DNA of 46,551 bases from Myxococcus qinghaiensis (GTDB lineage Bacteria; Myxococcota; Myxococcia; Myxococcales; Myxococcaceae): NCBI RefSeq assembly GCF_024198215.1, contig NZ_JAKCFA010000046.1, forward strand, positions 1-46,551. The letters are read 5' to 3'. The translations under genes were made by a program, and so were the position numbers. The notes beneath the pieces were generated by a model that was not told the DNA's origin, did no database searches, and was given only the letters and a program-made list of their open reading frames with translations. Positions 35,501-41,765 of this stretch are shown here, piece by piece (position 1 is the stretch's first letter; every line of letters starts with the position of its first letter).

Positions 35501-36350
35501 GGCGCTCGAGCTCCGCGCACAGCGCGTCGGCGGAGGCGAAGCGCCGCGCCGGATCGTATTCGAGACACCGGAGGATGACGGCGCGCAGGCGGACGCCGAG
35601 CCCGCTGCCGGAGGGTTCCAGACGGGGAGGACGCGCTTCTGGCGTCCTCGGTTCGTCCACCGCGCCGCTCGCGGTGGGGGTGTCGAAGGGGCGATGGCCC
35701 TCCAGCAGCTCGTGAAGCACCATTCCCAACCCATAGACATCTCCCCGGGGGCCGGGCGGTTCGCCACGCAGCGCCTCCGGCGCCATGTACCCACGGGTGC
35801 CGGCGATGGGGCCCGTGGCCCTGGCCGCGGCGTCTGCCTGCTCCGTCGCCCAGGAGAGCGCGAGCCCGAAGTCGACGAGCTTCACCTCGCCCTCCGGGAG
35901 CACCATGACGTTGTCCGGTTTGATGTCCCGGTGGAGCACATGTGCGCGGTGCGCGGCGGCCAGTCCCCGTCCCAGTCCCAGCGCGATGGCCAGGACCCGT
36001 TCCGGCGGGAGCGGCGTGTCCAGGTCCCGCAGGGAGACGCCGGGGAGGAACTCCTGCACCAGATAGGGCTGGGCGCCCACTTCCGAGACCCGGTACACCG
36101 TCACCACGTTCGGGTGGCGGAGGCGGGCGAGCGCCCGGGCCTCGGCGAAGAGCCGGTCCCGCTGTCCGGGGCCGGACCGCTCCGCGCCGATGAACTTGAT
36201 GGCGACTCGCCGCTGGAGCGCCGTGTCCTCGGCCAGGTAGACGCGGCCCATCCCCCCCTGGCCCAGCAGGCGGATGAGGCGGTACTCGTCGAAGGCCGGG
36301 GGCGGCTCCCAACCCTCTGGCGTGGGGGCGCTCAAGGCAACGGAGGGCAC
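32586..36350 (-). CDS. Ser/Thr kinase - STAND ATPase - transmembrane - FGE-like fusion protein
   Basis: 1254 aa from the GTG at 36350 (GGGGGG 8 nt upstream, 19-bp overlap with the previous gene); an upstream GTG at 36410 is possible. Residues 20-280 are an active-looking Hanks kinase: G-loop GQGGMGRV, Lys52, HRDIKPDN (Asp142), DFG (Asp160), GTRGYMAPE. Residues 295-700 are a STAND-type ATPase with Walker A GDSGVGKS (337-344) and Walker B LLFIDQLEEL. A transmembrane helix lies at about 725-744, then a coiled or TPR-like stretch, a PEGA-like segment, and a C-terminal FGE-sulfatase fold (about 1020-1250). The FGE cysteine pair is replaced (RGGSWYYDRISNRSNTRM), so it cannot make formylglycine and probably binds ligand. 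Last gene of the FHA-activator operon. Confidence 0.93.
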   Translation of the reverse strand: MPSVALSAPTPEGWEPPPAFDEYRLIRLLGQGGMGRVYLAEDTALQRRVAIKFIGAERSGPGQRDRLFAEARALARLRHPNVVTVYRVSEVGAQPYLVQEFLPGVSLRDLDTPLPPERVLAIALGLGRGLAAAHRAHVLHRDIKPDNVMVLPEGEVKLVDFGLALSWATEQADAAARATGPIAGTRGYMAPEALRGEPPGPRGDVYGLGMVLHELLEGHRPFDTPTASGAVDEPRTPEARPPRLEPSGSGLGVRLRAVILRCLEYDPARRFASADALCAELERLNEDSDAAPVPPGNPYRGLQAFDAEHRAVFFGRGAEVRAIHERLRAQALVLVAGDSGVGKSSLCRAGVSPLVMLAGLDDGCAYTVLSLMPGRRPFTALVAAVAGRLGLSEETLAAQVRQEPAAMARTLRAAGPTRGTLLFIDQLEELFTQSESEEAAAFTQVLGHLAILAPGVRTLATVRGDFFTRLAALPGLEDEVARALFLIKPLGPEGTREAVVGPARVTGVAFETEALVDTLVASSAHAPGGLPLLQFTLAELWDARDRANQRIREASLEALGGVAGALGRHADGALAALAPEARRAARDLLLRLISPEGARVRRTTGELGAETSANRIALEALVRARLVVVRQDGEAHVHEVAHEALLERWSTLRGWLEAARQERQVLERVRLAAAGWERADRATSALWSRRELDAVTAAGELALTRQEVAFLKASRRALRRTFARRLGLGLALPLTALVAGGAAWMKGRHALERTVQEHLDEARVSLTEARAHHAEAKAARADTFQRLDTRGGRALTGALAQADAGEPEEAWTQARTSDGHADEAYQRATQALDTALLLDGSRREARGLLAEVLTGRMELAEWFFRPGQRREALRRLASLDDDGDGRRRLLAPPVLELATEPPGVEVLLQRDTGLPGAPRLSEGLSLGPTPIASHALDTGPGSYVLTFQAPGLTRAVLPVVLSSGERLQARIPLPRSADIPEGFVYIPPGRFLFGSSDDEALRREFLQAPPLRPVMTEGYLIARHEVTFAEWLAFLDALPPDEQRRRTPGVRSTAGALALTREKTGWRLMLQPTRHPLSARGGEPIHYPGRTHRAVQDWLRFPVSAISLEDARAYLAWLDRSGRVPGARLCSEYEWERAARGADARLFPMGDLLAPDDANFDETYGRQPLGFGPDEVGAHPASASPFGVMDLAGNAIEWVQSVRAPGEAVARGGSWYYDRISNRSNTRMPNEPWLRDIRVGLRVCAPDTGSRHAP

Positions 36351-37441
36351 ACGCAGCGCCCCCCAGGACAGGTCCTTGGCCCCAGGGGCTCCCCTGTGCC
36401 CGCGGGGCACTGGGTGCAGAGCTCGCCACCCGGTCCATCGTCAGAGGGGCAGTACTCGTTCTGCCAGGTCTGGGTCAGCAGCAGGAAGGGCACGCCCCCG
36501 TCGAAGTAATCCTTCAAGGGGGTCTCCGGGGCACCGGGTTGGCGGCAGTCGTAGCTGGCCCTCACCGGGGCTCCTGGCTCCCCTCGGATTTTCCAGCGGG
36601 GGGTGGGAAAGTAACGCGGCCGCACGCAGCTCTCCCCGTGCGGCGTCACGCCGAAGGGCAGGGCGCCGTGCTCATTCCAGGCGGCTTCGAAGAGCAACGG
36701 CGGAAGCCCTCCGGAGAAGGTGTCCTGGGTCTGGATGCCATACCCATCGACGAAGTCGACGTAGGTGCCCTGGCACGTGAAGGGCTCTCCGTCGCCGTTG
36801 TAGTCGGCGCGCGCGGCCCGCACACACGCCTGGAACAGCCGCGTGAACGGGGGCCCGCCATCCCACTCCTGGTTGGGGAGGTAGCCCCAGTGCGCGCAGA
36901 CGCCGATCGCGCCCGTCGTGCAGCTCACCGTGAAGCAGGGCGTGTCGCCCCTTCCGTCGTTGAAGCTTCCATCCGGCATCCAGCAGCCGGGAATGACGAC
37001 CGCCTTCCCTTCATAGAAGTGGCTCGTGGGAGGTGAGCATTCCTGGGGGTTCCGCGTGACGTAGCCCTGGCCCGCGCAGACGTTGTGGTTCAGGTCGACA
37101 TCGGTGACGGTATAGAGCTTGAGTTGGGCGCCCGCGTCCTTCAGGAGGGCGGGCAGGCACGGGTCCGAGGGGGGGCTCTCGCGGATTCGATAGGCCCTGC
37201 CATCGCTTCCCACCCAGGGGCCGGCGCCTCCGTCGAACTGTCTCTCGAAGAAGACACTGCCGCCATTGACGCTGGTCCATCCGGTCAGGCTGGGTGCCTG
37301 AGGATTGACGTGCTCGGGCTGGGGGAGCGGAGCCTCGCGGGACTCCTGGGCCCGCGGCTCGAAGGCCATGGGCGCAACGCAGTCCCTGGCGCTCAGCGCC
37401 GCCATCCAGGCCATCATCGTCAGGGGGAGGAGAGAACGCAT
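36332..37441 (-). CDS. Secreted ADYC-domain-like protein
   Basis: 369 aa with an N-terminal signal (MRSLLPLTMMAWMAALSARDC); the lipobox is imperfect, so it is either a lipoprotein or periplasmic. The core has ACVRAARADYNGDGEPFTCQGTYVDFVDGYGIQ near the middle, which fits the myxobacterial ADYC-domain family with Asn in place of the name-giving Cys. Around it are many cysteines (CWMPDGSFNDGRGDTPCFTVSC, CAHWGYLPNQ) and a Cys-rich tail. It is the middle gene between the FHA activator (18 bp) and the kinase fusion (overlap), so it probably acts as a surface sensor or ligand for the kinase's external FGE-like domain. That link is inference. Confidence 0.8.
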   Translation of the reverse strand: MRSLLPLTMMAWMAALSARDCVAPMAFEPRAQESREAPLPQPEHVNPQAPSLTGWTSVNGGSVFFERQFDGGAGPWVGSDGRAYRIRESPPSDPCLPALLKDAGAQLKLYTVTDVDLNHNVCAGQGYVTRNPQECSPPTSHFYEGKAVVIPGCWMPDGSFNDGRGDTPCFTVSCTTGAIGVCAHWGYLPNQEWDGGPPFTRLFQACVRAARADYNGDGEPFTCQGTYVDFVDGYGIQTQDTFSGGLPPLLFEAAWNEHGALPFGVTPHGESCVRPRYFPTPRWKIRGEPGAPVRASYDCRQPGAPETPLKDYFDGGVPFLLLTQTWQNEYCPSDDGPGGELCTQCPAGTGEPLGPRTCPGGRCVCPPLP

Positions 37442-37459
37442 GGGACCCTCTGGGACGTC

Positions 37460-38845
37460 TCAGCTGAGGCGCGGCGGGGGCGCGCGGTAATGGTCCAGTT
37501 CGAGTCCGAAGTCCTCGATCCACCGATACACCTGCTGCCGCGAGCACCCGAGGTGCCGGGCCACTTCGGCGACCTTCCCCTGGTGCGCGCGCAGGTGGGT
37601 CTCCAACTCCTGGGGGGTGGAATCGACGGCGCGCGCCGAACGCGGAGCAGGGGGCTGGGAGGAGACCTCCGCCACTGACGGCTGCGTGGAGGGCCGGGCT
37701 GTCCGCATCCGCCGCTCCGCCTCCAGCTCATGCTCCACCTGCACTCCCCACTTCAACGGCCCGCCATCTGAAGCGATGACCGCGATGGAGAGCACGTTGA
37801 GCAGGCCTCGCACGTTGAGCGGCCAGTCGTGCAGGAGCAGCGGCTCGGCGAGGCTCACGTCGATGGGCCGGGATTCGGCCTTCATGCGTCCGAGCAGGTG
37901 GCGCGCGATGGGCGCGATGTCCTCGCGGCGCTCGCGCAGGGGGGGCATCAGGAGGCGCCATTGCACGAGCCTCGCGTAGAGGTCCGCGCGGAAGGCGGCC
38001 TCATTCACCTGGGAGACGAGGTCCCGGTGCGTGGCCGCGAGCACCCGCACGTCGATGGGGACCTCCTGCGTTCCTCCCAGGGCGCGGACCCGCCGCGTCT
38101 CCAGCACGCGGAGCAGTTTGACCTGGAGCATGGGCGGCATCTCACCCAGCTCGTCCAGGAACAGCGTGCCCCCATGGGCTTCGCGCAGAAGACCGTCCCG
38201 GGCGGATGCCGCGCCCGTGAACGCGCCGCGCACATGCCCGAACAGCTCGCTGTCCAGCACGCTCTCCGCGACGCCTCCGCAGTTGAGCGCGATGAAGGGC
38301 CCCTGTCGGCCGCTTCGTTCATGGAGCGCGCGCGCGGCGACTTCCTTGCCCGTCCCGGTCTCCCCCAGGATGAGCACGGATTGCACCTGCCGCGCCGCCC
38401 GCTCGAGGTCGCGGTGGAGCCGCGTCAGCGCGGCGCTCCTGCCCACCAGTCCGTCAACCGGGTGTTCGTCATGGGGGGCCTCCGAGGCCTCGGCGAAGAC
38501 AAACAACGTGTCCCCCATTCGCAGGACATCCCCCCACGCGAGGGGAGCGCGTCCCGTGAGCGGTCGTCCATTGAGATGGGTGCCATTGTGGCTTCCCAAA
38601 TCCTCCACGAACCAGGTCCCCCCGGCGTGTTCGATGCGCGCATGGCCCCGGGAAAGCCGGGCGTCGTCCAGGGCGACCCGGGGGAAGAGGGGGGCGCCAC
38701 GCCCCAGGAGCGTCGCGCCGCCGCCAAGCCCATGACGCTCATCCTCGATGAAGGCGTTGCGCGTATAGGCAAGGAAGAGCGTCGCCGCACCGGTTCCACT
38801 TTCAAACGAAGGGGCGCGTTCGGCGCTGAGGGTGTCGTCGGTCAT
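37460..38845 (-). CDS. Sigma-54-dependent activator with N-terminal FHA domain
   Basis: 461 aa. An FHA phosphothreonine-binding domain spans about 24-118 (LLGRG ... LSRGHARIEHAGGTWFVEDLGSHNGTHLNG). The AAA+ sigma-54 activation domain covers about 132-365 with Walker A GETGTGKE (161-168), the sigma-54-contacting GAFTGA loop (207-212) and Walker B GGTLFLDELGE. A Fis-type HTH lies at the C-terminus (VAEVARHLGCSRQQVYRWIEDF). FHA activators of this type are typical of myxobacteria and are controlled by Ser/Thr kinases. Here a kinase is encoded in the same operon, making it the obvious partner. Target promoters are unknown. Confidence 0.95.
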   Translation of the reverse strand: MTDDTLSAERAPSFESGTGAATLFLAYTRNAFIEDERHGLGGGATLLGRGAPLFPRVALDDARLSRGHARIEHAGGTWFVEDLGSHNGTHLNGRPLTGRAPLAWGDVLRMGDTLFVFAEASEAPHDEHPVDGLVGRSAALTRLHRDLERAARQVQSVLILGETGTGKEVAARALHERSGRQGPFIALNCGGVAESVLDSELFGHVRGAFTGAASARDGLLREAHGGTLFLDELGEMPPMLQVKLLRVLETRRVRALGGTQEVPIDVRVLAATHRDLVSQVNEAAFRADLYARLVQWRLLMPPLRERREDIAPIARHLLGRMKAESRPIDVSLAEPLLLHDWPLNVRGLLNVLSIAVIASDGGPLKWGVQVEHELEAERRMRTARPSTQPSVAEVSSQPPAPRSARAVDSTPQELETHLRAHQGKVAEVARHLGCSRQQVYRWIEDFGLELDHYRAPPPRLS

Positions 38846-39136
38846 CGGGGCCGATGCCTGTCATATGTCAAGTGCTGGTTTTCCGGAAATAGCTGTTCTT
38901 GCCGAATTTTACAGGCCTTGCGGACCTGGGAAGATGCCTTGACGGTCGTGCCTGCGCTTGAATCCAGACGTGGAGGAACGCCATGCGCGTGAAGGGGCCG
39001 CCGGATTCCAGACAGGGAGATGCGTATCCAGGCCCGGTGAGCGCCCTCCGTACGACTGGCCTGGGAGACATGGCCCGCCCCCGAGCGGCTCGTCATGCGC
39101 AGCGCTCACGTCATGACGCGCGTTCTTGACGCAGCT

Positions 39137-39180
39137 TTGACGCACTCATGACTCAGCGACCGAATTTTGGGTAGGCACAG
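39137..39180 (+). repeat. Dispersed intergenic repeat, copy C
   Basis: 44-bp core starting TTGACGCACTCATGACTCAG and ending GGGTAGGCACAG, 38/44 identical to copy B. It lies in the otherwise empty 391-bp gap between the FHA activator and the beta-lactamase-like gene. A TTGACGCA occurs again just upstream (39126-39133). Confidence 0.75.
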
Positions 39181-39236
39181 CACTCACTCCAGCTCAAGCC
39201 GAGCAGCCGTTCCGGCCATGGCGAGCAGTCGGAGCG

Positions 39237-40382
39237 TCAGCGACCCTGCATGGATTCGACCCTGTCAAAGAGAGGCGCCAGCGCGCGTTCCATGGCGTTG
39301 GCGGTCGCATCGCCGCTCTGGTTGGTGATGATGAACACCCCCAACTGATACTTCGGCACGAGGTAGAGATAGCATTGCGCGCGAGGCACGCCGCCGTGAT
39401 GCACGTAGTGGGTGCCCAACTGGCTGCTCTGGCCGATGTTCCAGAAATAGCCAATGCTGAAGTCCTCCGCGAAGCGCACCAGCGGCTTGTGTGACTCTGT
39501 CACCGCGGGATGGTTGCTCAACTGCAAGCGCAAGTACTTCACCATCTCCGGCATCGTCGCCTTCAAGGCTCCCGCCGCACCCCAGGGCAACAGTGGCATC
39601 GGCGTGGTGCCGACCGGGTTGTCGCTGTGGTAGCCAGGAGCCAGGCGGTTGGCGTCCTGGGCACGCAGGCGCAGCCACGTGTCGTGCATACCGGCTTCCC
39701 GCGCCAGGAACTCCGCGAGCAACGACTCGTAGGGAGCCCCGTGGATCTTCTCGAGGGCGTGCGCGACCAGCTCGGTGCCGGCGCTCGAGTAAGCATGGTC
39801 CTTGCCGAGCGGGCCCTTGATGCTGACGGTGTGCAGGTCCTGCCAGAACCGCGGCTGCCCGTATTCCGCGTAGGCGGCATTGAGCTTTGCCGGGGTGGCA
39901 TGCGCAGTGAAGTCCCTCAACACCTCATTCACTTGCAGTGGCAACATCCCCGGCATGCCGCTGGTGTGGGTGACCAGATGGCGCAGACGGATGGGCTCGC
40001 CGTCTGACTGCAGGTTCGGATAGGCGGACGGCAGATACTTTTGTATCGGGTCGTCGAGGGTCGCCTTGCCTTCGAGGACAGCGTTTGCCAACAGCAGGCC
40101 GACGAAGGTCTTGCTGACCGACCCTATCTCATAGAGGGTCGAATCATCGGGCGGATTGGACTTGCCGGTCTCCAGCTCACCCCGATGCAGGATGAACTCC
40201 TCGCCGCGATAGACCACTGCGATCGACGTTGCGTGCAGCAGTCGTGACTGCAGCAGGGTCGTCGCGGCTTGGTTCATTGCCGTGGGGATATCGCGGGCGG
40301 GTGCGGGGCCCGTCGTCTTGCAAGCGGCCAGCACCAGCATCATTCCAGCAATGGCTACGGAGCGTTTGTTCATCAGGCGCAT
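39237..40382 (-). CDS. Class C beta-lactamase-like serine hydrolase lipoprotein
   Basis: 381 aa of the Beta-lactamase (PF00144) superfamily. The signal ends VLAAC, indicating a lipoprotein. Active-site motifs: SxxK as SVSK (Ser88, Lys91), YxN replaced by YSS (Tyr198), and a C-terminal HHGG in place of KTG. The replacements are common in the esterase or peptidase branch, so it may be an esterase or a D-aminopeptidase rather than a true beta-lactamase. The start is uncertain (40373, 40382 or GTG 40397) because no good ribosome-binding site is present. Stands alone; the gap to 40609 shows nothing further. Confidence 0.88.
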   Translation of the reverse strand: MRLMNKRSVAIAGMMLVLAACKTTGPAPARDIPTAMNQAATTLLQSRLLHATSIAVVYRGEEFILHRGELETGKSNPPDDSTLYEIGSVSKTFVGLLLANAVLEGKATLDDPIQKYLPSAYPNLQSDGEPIRLRHLVTHTSGMPGMLPLQVNEVLRDFTAHATPAKLNAAYAEYGQPRFWQDLHTVSIKGPLGKDHAYSSAGTELVAHALEKIHGAPYESLLAEFLAREAGMHDTWLRLRAQDANRLAPGYHSDNPVGTTPMPLLPWGAAGALKATMPEMVKYLRLQLSNHPAVTESHKPLVRFAEDFSIGYFWNIGQSSQLGTHYVHHGGVPRAQCYLYLVPKYQLGVFIITNQSGDATANAMERALAPLFDRVESMQGR

Positions 40383-40609
40383 AAAGGGGAGGGGCACTCT
40401 CGCACGCCCCCCAGGGCGGAGCCAGACACGCGCGGCCCCCCTCGCGGTAGCACCGGCTCATGCGCATAGCCTGGAACACGAGAAGTTCTCGGTGTCACCT
40501 CGACTTGATTCCCGTAACCGGCCGACGGGTGACGTCCGCCGGATGCACCTTTCCGCTCGCGCCGCAGGGTAGCCGCGCAGGGAGGTCCTGGTCGCCAAGG
40601 ATTGTGGCT

Positions 40610-41038
40610 TCAGGAGGAGTCAGGCGCGGAGGCGGTGGACGGTTGCCAGCGGTGAGGCAGCAGCTCGTCCAGGCCTGACGCAAGGTGACTGCCAAGGCGC
40701 ATCAGCACGTCGGCGAGGTACGTCTCGGGATTGACGCCGTGGGCCTCGCACGTGGCGACCAGGGAGCTCAGCCCTGCCAGATTCCGACCTGCCTCGTCAT
40801 TGCGGACGAAGAGATAGTTCTTCCTGCCCAGGGCCATGGCGCGCAACGCACGCTCCGCTGCGTTGTTGTCGAGGGGCAGCGAAGGGTCCTCCAAGAAGCG
40901 CGTCAGTGCACTCCATTGTCCCTTCGTGTAGCGAAGGGCATGAATCAGTCGCTCCGGCAACGTCGCACGCGCCTCGACCGCCGCTCCTTCAGCGTCGCTT
41001 CACGCGGCCTGGGCGCGTTGCCCGAGGCCTTGCGCAGC
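40610..41038 (-). pseudogene. tnpC: IS66-family TnpC transposase, internally deleted
   Basis: Two parts of TnpC are present. The minus strand near 41038-40985 reads LEDELRKASGNAPRPREATLKERRSRR, an N-terminal segment. The C-terminal end from about 40985 to 40610 reads LPERLIHALRYTKGQWSALTRFLEDPSLPLDNNAAERALRAMALGRKNYLFVRND, with the closing SGLDELLPHRW. The catalytic middle has been lost and the two parts are in different frames. Not functional. Confidence 0.82.
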
Positions 41039-41049
41039 TCGTCTTCGAG

Positions 41050-41468
41050 GCGGGGGGCGCTGCTCGCTCTTCTTTCCGAAGACAGTCCGCTTCACCTTGT
41101 CCCCGCGCCGAGAGACGAAGACGAAGAGGTGGCCGGCGTAGAGTCTCTCCTTCCACTCCGCGCGCACCCGCCTGCGTGCCCTCCGGGAAACGCAGGAGCA
41201 CTCCTCGCGGCAGCGCCACCTCGAGCATGAGCCCTTCTCGCGTCCGCGGCACGGGGGAGGCAACCACCTCCACGGGAAGGAACGTCGCCCGTGGTCTGCC
41301 TGTCGATTCGGACCTCCGTCCCCGCGTGGACCTCGGCTTCTTGTACAGCCTGGACTGGAAGGCGCTGAGCGAGACCTCTTGCCTGTCCGCGACCTGCTTC
41401 TGCGTCAGCCCGCTCGCCTTGAACTCTTCTACCCACTGCTTCCACTCATCCGGATTGGGTCGCCGCAT
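41050..41468 (-). pseudogene. tnpA: IS66-family TnpA with degenerate TnpB remnant
   Basis: From the ATG at 41468 the minus strand reads MRRPNPDEWKQWVEEFKASGLTQKQVADRQEVSLSAFQSRLYKK, the IS66 TnpA helix-turn-helix, through LEVALPRGVLLRFPEGT near 41170. A shift of frame then gives LYAGHLFVFVSRRGDKVKRTVFGKKSEQRPP, in which a TnpB core (FVFVSRRGDK) is fused directly to the TnpC start (FGKKSEQ). So tnpA, tnpB and tnpC have been compressed by at least two deletions. Confidence 0.8.
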
Positions 41469-41703
41469 GCCGGAGTGAACCGGCAGGTCCACCCACGTTC
41501 AGGACGTCGGCCGTCGGTCGCTCACGTCTGACGCGGAGACCTCCGTGCCGCACGTCGCTTCCGAGGAGAGGCATCAGGCCCGGCGATGCGCGCGGGAACA
41601 GGTGCTCATGCTCTGGTCCGCGGGTGTGCCTGGGCTTCAGGCGGGACGCCGTGTGTACGACCGCGTGAACGGCGGCGCCGAGCGCGAGCTCCCAGCTCGG
41701 AAC

Positions 41704-41746
41704 AGCAAGGCCGGCCATGGGGACGTGCCCCACGACCGGCCTTGCT
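41704..41746 (-). terminator. Long hairpin terminator of the three-repeat lipoprotein gene
   Basis: AGCAAGGCCGG (41704-41714) pairs with CCGGCCTTGCT (41736-41746) over 11 bp, and inside it TGGGG (41718-41722) pairs with CCCCA (41728-41732) around a 5-nt loop. It starts 20 bp after the stop of the minus-strand gene at 41766. Nothing else is recognised between here and the IS66 remnant. Confidence 0.82.
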
Positions 41747-41765
41747 CCTCGGCGTGTCGACGCTC

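Noticed and set aside
33549..36509. 986-aa open frame on the plus strand
   Set aside because: Fully antisense to the kinase-STAND-FGE gene. Composition (Arg, Gly, Pro, Glu rich, no motifs) is that of a GC-driven shadow frame.
39237..40382. Antibiotic-resistance beta-lactamase
   Set aside because: The YxN and KTG motifs are replaced (YSS, HHGG), so a peptidase or esterase of the same superfamily is as likely; resistance cannot be claimed.
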